Source of the DNA: Jeotgalibacillus sp. R-1-5s-1
Lineage (GTDB): Bacteria > Bacillota > Bacilli > Bacillales > Jeotgalibacillaceae
Length of the DNA: 64,000 bases
Reading direction: 5' to 3'
NCBI RefSeq assembly: GCF_004405105.1
Contig: NZ_SORW01000012.1
Location: 307,240-371,239, forward strand
Shown here: piece after piece, positions 1 to 7,922 of the stretch
How positions within the stretch are numbered: the stretch's first letter is position 1
Layout of the letters: each line of letters begins with the position of its first letter
Notes under the pieces: generated by a model
What the model saw: the letters and a program-made list of their open reading frames with translations, nothing else
Database searches by the model: none
What the model was told of the DNA's origin: nothing
Translations under genes and position numbers: made by a program

Positions 1-30
1 AATCAACGTTTTAGCTAATGTGTTCTTAGT

Positions 31-48
31 TTGTGAAATATTGAGCAA
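31..48. promoter_or_regulatory. Upstream imperfect Rex-type operator
   Basis: TTGTGAAATATTGAGCAA matches the Rex consensus (TTGTGAA-N4-TTCACAA) fully on its left half and poorly on its right half. It lies just upstream of the nox -35 element and is 68 bp from the second, perfect site. A paired weak and strong site is plausible for Rex; this one alone would not be convincing. Confidence 0.5.
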
Positions 49-53
49 AAGTA

Positions 54-82
54 TTGCAATTCTGTTTGTACCGGCGTATACT
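54..82 (+). promoter_or_regulatory. SigA-type promoter of nox
   Basis: The -35 element TTGCAA (54-59) and -10 element TATACT (77-82) are separated by exactly 17 bp. The predicted start near 89 lies just before the perfect Rex site, so a bound repressor would block initiation or early elongation. Confidence 0.7.
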
Positions 83-98
83 GTACTTAACATCAATA

Positions 99-116
99 TT
101 GTGAAAAACTTCACAA
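99..116. promoter_or_regulatory. Rex operator of nox
   Basis: TTGTGAAAAACTTCACAA is a perfect inverted repeat (TTGTGAA, 4-nt spacer, TTCACAA) and matches the known Rex box of Gram-positive bacteria. Rex senses the NADH/NAD+ ratio, and an NADH oxidase directly downstream is the expected kind of target. The site sits between the predicted transcription start and the ribosome site. Confidence 0.85.
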
Positions 117-140
117 TATAAAACACAGGAGGAAACAAAC

Positions 141-1472
141 ATGAAAATTGCAGTAATCGGAAGCACTCACGCCGGTACAGCGGCAGTAACGAATATGGCC
201 CAAATGTATCCAGATGCAGAAATCACGGTTTATGAGCGAAATGACAACGTATCATTCCTATCCTGCGGTTTAGCCTTATATGTAGGCGGAGTGGTGGAAG
301 ATCCGAAGGGTTTGTTCTACTCTTCTCCTGAGAAACTGCAGTCATTAGGCGTCAATGTGAAAATGCAGCACGACGTCAAAGAAATTGATACTGAAAACAA
401 GCGGATTGAAGCGGTCAATCTCGTCACAGGTGAAGCCGTGTCAGACAGCTATGATAAGCTGGTCATGTCAACAGGCTCATGGCCGGTGATCCCGCCAATC
501 GAAGGCATCCGCTTAGACAATGTCCTGCTTGCTAAAAACTATAACCAGGCCAACACAATTATCGAAAAATCAAAAGACGCAAAACACGTAACCATCGTAG
601 GCGCCGGATATATCGGTGTCGAGCTCGTTGAAGCATTTGAACAGGCAGGCAAAAAAGTAACATTAATTGACGGTGTTGACCGTATTTTGAATAAATATTT
701 AGATGAGGAATTCACAGATCAGGTGGAAAAAGCCTTTACTGATCGCGGCGTGGAGCTTCGTTTAGGCGAAACGGTCACACGTTTTGAGGGTAACGGGTCT
801 GTTGAAGCAGTCGTGACAAGCGGTGGACGCATTGAAACCGACCTGGTCATCATGTGTGTCGGATTCCGGCCAAACACAGATCTGTTAAAAGGAAAAGTGG
901 AGATGCTTGAAAACGGTGCGATCACAGTGGATGAATATATGCGGACAAGCAACCCGGATATTTTAGCTGCCGGCGACTGCTGTGCTGTGAAATACAATCC
1001 GACAGGAAAGCCTGCTTATATTCCACTCGCAACAAACGCAGTGCGAATGGGGACATTAGTGGCACGTAACCTTGTAAAGCCAGTCATGAAGAACGTTGGT
1101 ACACAAGGAACATCAGGACTGCACATTTATGACCTGAATATGGCCTCTACCGGATTAACTGAAACGGCTGCTGAAGCTGCAGGCATTCATGTGAAAAGCA
1201 TCACAATCAATGAAAAACACCGTCCGGACTTTATGCCAACAGCAGAAAATGTCATGCTGAAGGTCAGCTATGATCCGGAAACACGCAAAATTGCCGGTGC
1301 TCAGGTGTTATCTAAAGCTGATGTGACGCAGTCTATTAACACATTAAGCGTATGTATCCAAACGGGCATGACGATCGATGAGCTCGGATTTGTCGACTTC
1401 TTCTTCCAGCCACACTTTAACCAGCCTTGGAATTTCCTGAATAAAGCAGGATTGGCTGCGGTGGCTCAGTAA
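141..1472 (+). CDS. nox: NADH oxidase (water-forming, Nox family)
   Basis: FAD-dependent pyridine-nucleotide disulfide oxidoreductase of the Nox/CoA-disulfide-reductase group, predicted to oxidise NADH with O2 in the cytoplasm and regenerate NAD+. The N-terminal FAD fold begins at residue 2. The redox-active Cys42 lies in SFLSCGLALYVGG, the hallmark of this group. The NAD-binding GAGYIG is at 154-159 and the second FAD motif AAGDC at 276-280. At 443 residues the length is normal. The start is fixed by AGGAGG at 127-132. Rex sites flank the promoter, so the gene should be induced when NADH accumulates, and a hairpin terminator follows. A CoA-disulfide or polysulfide reductase activity is the main alternative, but the sequence resembles the water-forming Nox enzymes more closely. 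Confidence 0.88.
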   Translation: MKIAVIGSTHAGTAAVTNMAQMYPDAEITVYERNDNVSFLSCGLALYVGGVVEDPKGLFYSSPEKLQSLGVNVKMQHDVKEIDTENKRIEAVNLVTGEAVSDSYDKLVMSTGSWPVIPPIEGIRLDNVLLAKNYNQANTIIEKSKDAKHVTIVGAGYIGVELVEAFEQAGKKVTLIDGVDRILNKYLDEEFTDQVEKAFTDRGVELRLGETVTRFEGNGSVEAVVTSGGRIETDLVIMCVGFRPNTDLLKGKVEMLENGAITVDEYMRTSNPDILAAGDCCAVKYNPTGKPAYIPLATNAVRMGTLVARNLVKPVMKNVGTQGTSGLHIYDLNMASTGLTETAAEAAGIHVKSITINEKHRPDFMPTAENVMLKVSYDPETRKIAGAQVLSKADVTQSINTLSVCIQTGMTIDELGFVDFFFQPHFNQPWNFLNKAGLAAVAQ

Positions 1473-1490
1473 GAATTGTGCATCGAGTGA

Positions 1491-1519
1491 AAGCCGCTCT
1501 CTTAGGGGAGCGGCTTTTT
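1491..1519 (+). terminator. Rho-independent terminator of nox
   Basis: AAGCCGCTC and GAGCGGCTT form a 9-bp GC-rich stem with an 8-nt loop, followed by TTTTT, 19 nt after the nox stop codon. Confidence 0.9.
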
Positions 1520-1599
1520 GGTGCTGGTGGGCGGTGCGGCGGTCGACAGTACCAAATTATTTGCAAGATGCTAAACCATGGATGAGTGCCAGGCAGGTA

Positions 1600-1736
1600 A
1601 ATGGTCACCATTTTACGAACCGGCATCAAAATCCCGCGAAACCCCTCACACATCCTGTGAACGTCCGGCATAATTCTTCGAACCATCCTCGATATTCTGA
1701 GAAACTCGCTCAAAATCCTGCGAAACTCACCAAAAG
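1600..1736 (-). repeat. Six-box 21-nt periodic array (class I), locus A
   Basis: On the minus strand six boxes of the form TTCRCARRAT recur at exactly 21-nt steps. In plus coordinates their complements begin at 1610, 1631, 1652, 1673, 1694 and 1715. The box nearest 1610 ends in a GGTGACCATTT tail like the tails at the loci near 29.0, 45.0 and 62.6 kb. The array fills the gap between the convergent nox and lipase genes. The open frames seen here follow from 21 being a multiple of three. Confidence 0.75.
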
Positions 1737-1830
1737 CCGCCTCCAGAAACCACAAAAAAACCGCCCCCTTCCCCAAAGGAGCAGCTTTTCAGGAAATTCT
1801 CTATATATGAACATTCAAACCCAATGAAAA

Positions 1831-3390
1831 TTAATAAGCGTTACCCTTGTCATCCACAAATACTGACTTGATCACTGTACGCTGGAATGTTTCTCCCGCT
1901 GGCGTTGTTCCTTCAACTTCAACGGTCATATTGTAGCTTCCTTCTTCAGATGGAAGCTGGATTGCGTTTCCATTTTGTTTAAAGGCACGCATTTTCTGAC
2001 CGAGCTTTTTGTTTTCTTTACCGTTACCAGGTACAAATCCGATATCAGTAAATGCTTTCACGCTGGCTTTCCCTTTTGATTTTGCCGCCAGACCGTTTTT
2101 GGTTTTCAGGTTCCAGTTCTTTTTATCAGCTTCCGGTTCTAGAACGAGCTGATCATTTAGCGTAGAGTCAAAAGTGACCATCAGCGCGTAAGCAGTTGGC
2201 GCATCTGAAACCGTTGCTGCTTTCCACTCTCCCGCTTCTGGCTGATCAATCGTGATTGTGTGATGATATGCGCCTTTAAAGAACATCGTGTCATCTTCAA
2301 CGGACGCGACATTGAATGTTTCAGGAACTGTTTTTCCAGGACGAGTGAGTTCTACTGTGTCGTGCTGCGTTGCGCTCAGCCAGTTGATCACAAGTTTTTC
2401 TGCTTCGCTTTCTACATAAAACGATTCAGAAGCAAATCCATCCTGTTCTCCACCGCGCACAAGCACATCCATCGACGGCTCAGCCTCTTCCGCTGTTGCA
2501 GCCACTTCGTTAAATGCAGAGAAAGTTGAAGCAGCCCGCTGTTGTGTTAAGTAAGGCTGAAAAATAGAGAATACGTTGCTTCCTTTATTCACTTCTCCAT
2601 GATTCCAGTTGCCCACGCGAAGGCTTGTTGCATATGGAAGCTTTGAGCTTGCAACAGAAACAACGCCGTCACTTGGACCATCAATAAAGCCGCTGCCAAA
2701 CCAGTAGCTGCTGAAAATAGGACCCGTGCGATTCCCGGCAATGCTTAGATAACGATTTTGGCTTACTTCAAAACGGTTGTCTGTAATCGAGCGGAAGTAA
2801 CTCATGTTTCCAGTCTGAAGACTCTGCGTTCCTGCACTGTTTTGGCCAATCAGATCCGCAAGCCAGCCAAATGATGAACTGTTGGCCAGATCCGCAAGCT
2901 CACTGCCATAGTGAGGTGAGCCGAGTGTGATGACATTGGAAACGAGTGGGTATTTACCCTGGTGAATCAGCGCCACCTGAGTATCGACGCCACCTTTACT
3001 GTAAGCTACGATTACAAGCTTTTTTCCGCCGTAATGGTTTGAAATCTGCTGCAGCTGACCCGCAAGCATTGCTCCATTATCCCAGTAACTGCGCGGAGAG
3101 CCGCCAGAATCATACAGTTCGACGAAAGCTGTCTGATAACCAGCCTGGAATGCACGGTTGTACATATCGTTATCTGTATACCAGACCGTGGAATCGTTTG
3201 TCAGTCCCTGCACAAATACAACCACGGGTTTATTTGGGTCAACATACGCCGGAGTAGCCCCCATGAGAATCGTTCCGGGTACGAGGTTCGCATCGCCAGG
3301 GGATTTAAATCCACCTGCAAATGCAGCCGAAGGCATTGCCATTGACAAGAGCAGCATAAAAGCAAGAAACATGGAAAGCGGTTTTCTCAT
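1831..3390 (-). CDS. Secreted lipase/esterase (alpha/beta hydrolase)
   Basis: A 519-residue exported hydrolase. Residues 1-25 form a signal peptide (MRK, a hydrophobic run, then SAAFA as a likely cleavage site). The alpha/beta-hydrolase domain spans roughly 55-290, with the oxyanion region VVFVQGLTNDS near 57-67. The nucleophile elbow is AYSKGG with Ser131, and the likely acid and base are Asp241 (GPSDGVVS) and His264 (WNHGEV). This resembles Bacillus-type triacylglycerol lipases. Residues about 300-519 form a beta-rich C-terminal extension of unknown role, possibly for surface or substrate binding. A candidate CcpA site lies upstream. Exact substrate (triglyceride, phospholipid or ester) is not determinable. 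Confidence 0.8.
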   Translation of the reverse strand: MRKPLSMFLAFMLLLSMAMPSAAFAGGFKSPGDANLVPGTILMGATPAYVDPNKPVVVFVQGLTNDSTVWYTDNDMYNRAFQAGYQTAFVELYDSGGSPRSYWDNGAMLAGQLQQISNHYGGKKLVIVAYSKGGVDTQVALIHQGKYPLVSNVITLGSPHYGSELADLANSSSFGWLADLIGQNSAGTQSLQTGNMSYFRSITDNRFEVSQNRYLSIAGNRTGPIFSSYWFGSGFIDGPSDGVVSVASSKLPYATSLRVGNWNHGEVNKGSNVFSIFQPYLTQQRAASTFSAFNEVAATAEEAEPSMDVLVRGGEQDGFASESFYVESEAEKLVINWLSATQHDTVELTRPGKTVPETFNVASVEDDTMFFKGAYHHTITIDQPEAGEWKAATVSDAPTAYALMVTFDSTLNDQLVLEPEADKKNWNLKTKNGLAAKSKGKASVKAFTDIGFVPGNGKENKKLGQKMRAFKQNGNAIQLPSEEGSYNMTVEVEGTTPAGETFQRTVIKSVFVDDKGNAY

Positions 3391-3467
3391 TTCTTTCTCT
3401 CCCTTTATACGGTTTGGACCGAAAATCCCGACCCTTGCATTTCCAGCCGCATACAGTGTTCGACAAA

Positions 3468-3481
3468 TGTAAGCGTTTTCC
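3468..3481. promoter_or_regulatory. Candidate cre (CcpA) site upstream of the lipase
   Basis: TGTAAGCGTTTTCC fits the catabolite-responsive element consensus TGWAANCGNTNWCA at all but the last base. It lies about 80 bp upstream of the lipase start, so carbon catabolite control of the secreted lipase is plausible. Confidence 0.5.
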
Positions 3482-3551
3482 TTTGTAAATGATATAAATA
3501 ATTATTTATTTTTTATGAAGGGTGTGTAAATAGGGTGTGATTCTAAAAACC

Positions 3552-3808
3552 GTGCCGTGTCATTCGTACGCTTTCCTTTGTCCAGCTCTGACGGGCAGGG
3601 ACTAGCAAACTTCCCGTTCTCTCGTTCGATAAGAGCTCACTCCGTTCACTGTGTTTCCTTTATCTTCGTCGAGGCCAGTCCAGTTTGTACGTCCCTAAAC
3701 GCCCGTCTCCGCTTTTCTATGGCCGCGCGGTGAGCCAGCTAGCGCTTTGCGCTACGCTGTCTCACCTGTCGCTTCTCTGCCGCAGGAGTCTCCGGAATGA
3801 CACGGCAC
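3552..3808. repeat. Long intergenic element with 14-bp terminal inverted repeats
   Basis: GTGCCGTGTCATTC (3552-3565) and its exact complement (3795-3808) bound a 257-bp non-coding element. The right part (about 3720-3793) is GC-rich, with the block GGCCGCGCGGTGAGCC, a smaller stem AGCGCTTTGCGCT, and TCTGCCGCAGGAGTC. A shorter relative lies at 18660-18774. Blocks of this kind recur between genes in Bacillaceae genomes. No transposase is present. Confidence 0.8.
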
Positions 3809-3937
3809 TTTAAGTTTTTTATAAAAAAATACAAAAACCACAGGATAGCTTCAACACTGTATTTCAATCCACTATCCTTTATATTCTTGCCTTCTTCCTC
3901 CTCTTCTACTACGCTGAATGAAAAAGGAGTGGTGGGG

Positions 3938-4537
3938 ATGAATGCGTGGGATCGCCGATTTAGTGCGGAAAAATATATTTATGGGACGGAGCCGAATGAG
4001 TTTCTGGTGTATGCACAGAAGAAGTGTCAACTGCGATCGATGAAGGTGTTGACGGTGGCTGAGGGTGAGGGCAGGAATGCTGTGTTTTTGGCGCGTAAGG
4101 GAAATGAAGTGGAGGCGTGGGATTATTCTGCTGAAGGTCTTTCTAAGGTTCAGCGTTTAGCAGAACAGAACCGGGTGGAGGTCAAAACCGGGCTGGTTGA
4201 TTTAACTCAGGCTGAGTGGAAACCTGAATCAGCGGATGCGGTGATTAATATATTCGGTCATATTGATCCCGTGGGGAGAACTGACATGCTGGAGGGTATT
4301 AAAAGTTCAGTGAATCCTGGAGGATACTTTATTTCAGAGGTGTATTCGAAGCATCAGCTGGCGTATAAAACAGGTGGCCCTCCTGATATTGACTATTTAT
4401 ATTCAGCCGCGGAGATGCTTGAGGAATTCAGCGACTGGAAGTTGATCCACTTTTTCACCGGGGAAGTGGAACGCTATGAAGGTAAGCTGCACAACGGATT
4501 GTCTCATGTTGTTCAGGTGATCGCACAGAAAAAATGA
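3938..4537 (+). CDS. Class I SAM-dependent methyltransferase
   Basis: A 199-residue predicted methyltransferase of unknown substrate. The start at 3938 is chosen over an upstream ATG because AAGGAG lies 9 nt before it and the family normally begins MNAWDRRFSAEKYIYG-like. The SAM-binding motif I is degenerate but recognisable as VLTVAEGEGRNAVFLA (about residues 33-48). The acidic end of beta-2 (VEAWDYS) and the motif IV region (ADAVINIFGHI) follow. The family often carries the TehB-like label, but tellurite resistance cannot be claimed. It is a single gene converging on the cupin regulator. Confidence 0.75.
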   Translation: MNAWDRRFSAEKYIYGTEPNEFLVYAQKKCQLRSMKVLTVAEGEGRNAVFLARKGNEVEAWDYSAEGLSKVQRLAEQNRVEVKTGLVDLTQAEWKPESADAVINIFGHIDPVGRTDMLEGIKSSVNPGGYFISEVYSKHQLAYKTGGPPDIDYLYSAAEMLEEFSDWKLIHFFTGEVERYEGKLHNGLSHVVQVIAQKK

Positions 4538-4557
4538 GGGGAGCCGTTTCGAGCTCC

Positions 4558-5136
4558 CTAGCTCTGATAAATCATCACAAAATGAAGGATCGATTCTTCA
4601 CTGCTTAAATTTGTGTAACCATGCGCCTGATCTGCATGAAAACGGATTGATTCATATGGACCAAGCGCGAACTCTTCCTCTTTCACCTGAACCGTAACTT
4701 GTCCTTTCATAACGGTTACATATTCCATGACACCAGACTGATGAGCTTCAGCGAGATAAACGCCATGTGGCTTTAAGGTCGCTCTGTGAGATTCAATCCA
4801 GCCGTGCACAGCTGTGGTAAACATCGGCTCAAGCGACATCGATTGATTTTCACTGAGCACGGAATTCCCCTTACTTTTCTTTAACACTTGAATATACTGT
4901 TTTTCCATGAGAAGTGCGGAAATCGGAATGGCTAAGGCATTAGCAATTTTCCATATGACTGCAAGAGACGGATTTGCTTCTCCTCGTTCAATTTTGCCGA
5001 GAGTAAGTTTACTGATACCTGCTGACTCAGCTAATTCATCCATCGTCCACTGCCTCTCTTTTCTGATATCCCTAAGTGTAGTGCCTACGAATTTGGAAAA
5101 ATCGTGGGGGTCTTTGCCATTAAACGCTGTATTCAT
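4558..5136 (-). CDS. XRE-family regulator with C-terminal cupin domain
   Basis: A 192-residue DNA-binding regulator. Residues about 16-72 form a helix-turn-helix (IRKERQWTMDELAESAGISKLTLGKIERGEANPSLAVIWKIANAL). Residues about 110-190 form a cupin barrel that would bind a small effector (GVYLAEAHQSGVMEYVTVMKG and a second motif near HADQAHGYTN). The start is preceded by AGGGGAG. It is divergent from the exporter at 5235, and two 12-bp AT palindromes lie between them, suggesting control of itself and the exporter. The ligand is unknown. Confidence 0.85.
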   Translation of the reverse strand: MNTAFNGKDPHDFSKFVGTTLRDIRKERQWTMDELAESAGISKLTLGKIERGEANPSLAVIWKIANALAIPISALLMEKQYIQVLKKSKGNSVLSENQSMSLEPMFTTAVHGWIESHRATLKPHGVYLAEAHQSGVMEYVTVMKGQVTVQVKEEEFALGPYESIRFHADQAHGYTNLSSEESILHFVMIYQS

Positions 5137-5180
5137 GTTCTCTCCCCTTTATATAAAGATTGTAAATACGACAACTAAAA

Positions 5181-5216
5181 GTATATTATAATATACATTA
5201 GTAAATATTATAATAT
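5181..5216. promoter_or_regulatory. Duplicated palindromic operator in a divergent promoter
   Basis: ATATTATAATAT occurs at 5183-5194 (within the larger perfect palindrome GTATATTATAATATAC, 5181-5196) and again at 5205-5216, exactly 22 bp apart. It lies between the cupin regulator and the exporter. The best explanation is a pair of operator sites for the XRE-cupin regulator. Confidence 0.6.
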
Positions 5217-5234
5217 ATTTAGGGGCGTGGATAT

Positions 5235-6200
5235 ATGAGAGGGCTCTCACTGGGCATCATTTCTTCTATGTTTTTTGCCGTAACATTTATTTTAAACCGT
5301 TCCATGGAAACAGCCGGTGGTAGCTGGCTATGGAGTTCCTCTCTACGTTTCTTATTCATGGTTCCTTTTTTAATCTTAATTGTGGCATTTAGGAAAAACC
5401 TGAAGGCTGTTTTCTTGGAAATAAAAAAAGCCCCTGTGCCGTGGCTGGCATGGAGCTTTACCGGATTTGTGCTGTTTTATGCGCCACTCACCTATGCTGC
5501 CGCCTATGGACCGGGATGGCTGGTGGCAGGAACCTGGCAATTTACAATCATTGCAGGACTTCTGCTGGCACCTTTCTTTTATGAAATGAAGCAGGGTCCC
5601 TCAGGGCTGATAAAAAAACGTCACAACATTCAATTTCGGGCACTGGCTGTTTCATCGGTGATCCTGATTGGTGTGATAAGTATCCAGGTCCAAAACGCGT
5701 CAGGTATCACCACGTCACAGGTTGTAGCAGGGATTCTTCCCGTGATTTTGGCAGCCTTTTGCTATCCTCTCGGTAACCGTAAGATGATGGAGCTATGCGG
5801 GGATCGGCTTGATACGTTTCAGCGGATTCTCGGCATGACACTCTGCAGCTTGCCAGCATGGTTAGTAATCAGCATGTGGGCCTATATTGAAGTCGGTGTC
5901 CCGCAGTCCAGTCAGGTTCTGCAATCCCTCATTGTCGCCATCTGTTCAGGGATCATTGCCACTGCACTCTTTTTTATCGCAACGAGCCGCGTCAGACATG
6001 ATCAGGGGAAGCTGGCTGGTGTTGAAGCTACGCAGTCTACTCAGGTTTTGTTTGTACTGGCAGGAGAAGTTGCCTTTTTCGCAACTCCACTTCCCAATGG
6101 TATTGCAGCTGCAGGTATGTGTCTGATTGTCATTGGCATCATCCTCCATACCTTCAATATGAGAAACGGCATACCGCGCCGAGGCTACCTAAAAGTGTAG
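5235..6200 (+). CDS. DMT-superfamily multidrug exporter (EmrE-like family)
   Basis: A 321-residue integral membrane protein with about ten hydrophobic segments, of the drug/metabolite transporter superfamily. It resembles the firmicute multidrug resistance efflux transporter family rather than classic EamA. Beginning MRGLSLGIISSMFFAVTFILN, it has the usual Asn/Arg at the end of helix 1. GGGGCG lies upstream of the ATG. It is divergent from a cupin regulator and shares its operator region, so it probably exports something that regulator senses. The substrate is unknown. Confidence 0.75.
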   Translation: MRGLSLGIISSMFFAVTFILNRSMETAGGSWLWSSSLRFLFMVPFLILIVAFRKNLKAVFLEIKKAPVPWLAWSFTGFVLFYAPLTYAAAYGPGWLVAGTWQFTIIAGLLLAPFFYEMKQGPSGLIKKRHNIQFRALAVSSVILIGVISIQVQNASGITTSQVVAGILPVILAAFCYPLGNRKMMELCGDRLDTFQRILGMTLCSLPAWLVISMWAYIEVGVPQSSQVLQSLIVAICSGIIATALFFIATSRVRHDQGKLAGVEATQSTQVLFVLAGEVAFFATPLPNGIAAAGMCLIVIGIILHTFNMRNGIPRRGYLKV

Positions 6201-6217
6201 CCTCAGCCGTTTATTTT
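6183..6217. terminator. Bidirectional hairpin between convergent genes
   Basis: GAGGCTAC and GTAGCCTC form an 8-bp perfect stem around an 8-nt loop and overlap the exporter stop codon. A T-rich run follows on the plus strand. It separates the exporter from the convergent DUF606 gene. Confidence 0.6.
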
Positions 6218-6697
6218 TATTGAGCGTCCAGTTGATGCCCGCACTCTTTTCTCCTGGCTGGACAGCCTCGGTCCAAGCTGGAATAACAGCACACCTGCGC
6301 TGATCATCACAACACCGACAAATGATTGGAACGTAAACGGAACCTTTTCAAGTTCGAACCAGCCCAGCGTATCCCACATTAGACCAAAAAAGATCTGAGA
6401 CACCATGACAAGTGAAATCGCACGGCTCGGTCCGAGTGACTGAACGCCCTGTGTCACACAGGCTACAACACCAACACCTACTACGCCACTGAACCAGAAC
6501 CACGGCTCGGCGTCAAAAACAAACAATCCTGACCCTTCAAAAGCGAGTCCCGCGGCAAAAGAGGCAAGAAACCCCAATGCCAGGACCAGCATCGTCGTTG
6601 ACCATACGCTGACCTGCTTTTTCACATTCGCATTAAACGTGTTTTGCAGACAGACAAAGGCTCCGCCCAATAAAGCCAGCAATATTCCAATAATCAT
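6203..6697 (-). CDS. DUF606 (YdcZ-family) membrane protein
   Basis: A 164-residue protein with five hydrophobic segments, of the DMT-related DUF606/YdcZ family. Members are half-size transporters, often encoded in pairs that probably act as heterodimers. It starts MIIGILLALLGGAFVCLQNTFNANV, the family's typical first helix. Its ATG overlaps the regulator stop codon (ATGA), so translation is coupled. It is the last gene of a three-gene operon with a second DUF606 paralogue and a Crp-type regulator. Substrate unknown. Confidence 0.8.
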   Translation of the reverse strand: MIIGILLALLGGAFVCLQNTFNANVKKQVSVWSTTMLVLALGFLASFAAGLAFEGSGLFVFDAEPWFWFSGVVGVGVVACVTQGVQSLGPSRAISLVMVSQIFFGLMWDTLGWFELEKVPFTFQSFVGVVMISAGVLLFQLGPRLSSQEKRVRASTGRSIKING

Positions 6698-7383
6698 CGT
6701 TCATCCCCCTTTTCATAAATATTTTCCCCCGCTAATTCCAGGATGGAGGCACGATTTAAAATTTCGATAGAGCCCCTGGATTTTGTGATCCAGCCTTCTT
6801 TTTGAAACTGGCTCAGTACGCGGTTTAAATGACGATAGCTTGTCCCGATCAGATCCGCCATATCAACGAGTGAGGCAGATTCCATTTTTTCATTAACCGG
6901 GGTCATCGACAGCAGATAGCTCGCCACCCGGACATCAACCGGATACAGCGAATTAAAGTTCATCGTATGAGACTTTAATTCAAATTTTTTTGTGATTGTT
7001 TCAAGCAGAAACTGAAGCCACGCTGCATTGTGAGCCATTTCATGCCGTAAAATCGTATAAGGAATTTCAATCACGGTTGTATTCATGACACTTTCAACTG
7101 TATTGATCAGCGGACCGTTGCTTATATATTCAACGTCTCCAACAATATCAAGCGGTGTCTTAAACGCCAAAATCAGGCGTTTCCCTTCAGGTGACAGCAT
7201 GGAAACTTTGACTTTTCCTTCTACAAGAATCAGCATTGCGGTCGCGTCCTCACCTTGCGTGAGCAACTTGCGTCCCGCAGGATATGTCCTCAATTTCATC
7301 TGCTGCTGAACATTATCCGGAAAAAGTCCGTCCATTTGAAAAACCTTTAAATAGTCAGAAGGTGCTCCTTTCACCTTTATCAC
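6694..7383 (-). CDS. Crp/Fnr-family transcription regulator (YeiL-like)
   Basis: A 229-residue regulator. Residues about 15-125 form the cyclic-nucleotide-type beta-roll (AGRKLLTQGEDATAMLILVEGKVKV) and about 165-215 the winged helix (LVDMADLIGTSYRHLNRVLSQFQKEGWI). No N-terminal Cys cluster of the Fnr type is seen, so an Fe-S cluster is unlikely. It starts with GTG immediately after the stop codon of the first DUF606 gene. It resembles YeiL-type regulators encoded between two DUF606 genes. A strong palindrome lies about 40 bp upstream of the likely operon start, the position used by class II Crp activators. Confidence 0.8.
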   Translation of the reverse strand: MIKVKGAPSDYLKVFQMDGLFPDNVQQQMKLRTYPAGRKLLTQGEDATAMLILVEGKVKVSMLSPEGKRLILAFKTPLDIVGDVEYISNGPLINTVESVMNTTVIEIPYTILRHEMAHNAAWLQFLLETITKKFELKSHTMNFNSLYPVDVRVASYLLSMTPVNEKMESASLVDMADLIGTSYRHLNRVLSQFQKEGWITKSRGSIEILNRASILELAGENIYEKGDER

Positions 7384-7809
7384 CTATCCTTTCAATACCA
7401 CCACGCCTGCGACCATCAGCAATAAACCAAGCATTTGCGTTTTGCTGATCTGCTTTTGACTCATATCAAATAATCCAAAACGGTCAATGATGACGGCCAC
7501 AACGAGCTGTGCAATGAGAAATAAACTGATCGTCAACGTCACACCCATCAGATACACAGACGTCATGTTACTGAACAGTACAATAGCTGCAAATGCTCCG
7601 CCTGATGCATACAGCTTCGGTACCTGTCCAAGATCCTTCCATGTTTTATCTCTCATTGTGAGAACAATGATAACCGCGAGCACAAAGCCCGTAAATTGTG
7701 TCATGGCAGCGGCTTGCCAAGTTCCAATCTGCTGACCGATTGTCGCATTAGCCACACTCTGGAAAGTCAGAAAAAAGCCGCCGGCAAGCGCAAATAAAAT
7801 ACCTTTCAT
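7384..7809 (-). CDS. DUF606 (YdcZ-family) membrane protein, first gene of operon
   Basis: A 141-residue protein with about five hydrophobic segments, paralogous to the protein at 6203-6697. It starts MKGILFALAGGFFLTFQSVANATIG, again with the helix-1 Asn. AAAGGAC serves as the ribosome site. The two paralogues flanking a Crp-type regulator suggest a heterodimeric transporter controlled by that regulator. Substrate unknown. Confidence 0.8.
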   Translation of the reverse strand: MKGILFALAGGFFLTFQSVANATIGQQIGTWQAAAMTQFTGFVLAVIIVLTMRDKTWKDLGQVPKLYASGGAFAAIVLFSNMTSVYLMGVTLTISLFLIAQLVVAVIIDRFGLFDMSQKQISKTQMLGLLLMVAGVVVLKG

Positions 7810-7840
7810 GATGCTTACACGTCCTTTCTGTTGCTTTCAC

Positions 7841-7885
7841 TGTATATCCGTATTTTACCTTCAAAAAGGACATATGTCCTTTTTG
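7841..7885 (-). promoter_or_regulatory. Palindromic operator and promoter of the DUF606-Crp operon
   Basis: A 24-bp perfect palindrome with core AAGGACATATGTCCTT occupies 7862-7885. On the minus strand a -10 hexamer TATACA lies at 7846-7841 with no good -35. The palindrome centre is thus about 40 bp upstream of the likely start, the geometry of class II activation by Crp-family proteins such as the one encoded in this operon. Confidence 0.6.
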
Positions 7886-7922
7886 TGTGAGGGAGATTGG
7901 AAGAATGCTGAGGCCTTGCTAC

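Noticed and set aside
1417..1776. 119-residue minus-strand open frame over locus A
   Set aside because: It runs through the nox terminator and the 21-nt array. The seven-residue pattern is a consequence of the 21-nt period, and no ribosome site fits.
3797..3937. Longer methyltransferase start
   Set aside because: It begins inside the inverted repeat of the intergenic element and encodes a non-conserved leader; the start at 3938 has a ribosome site.
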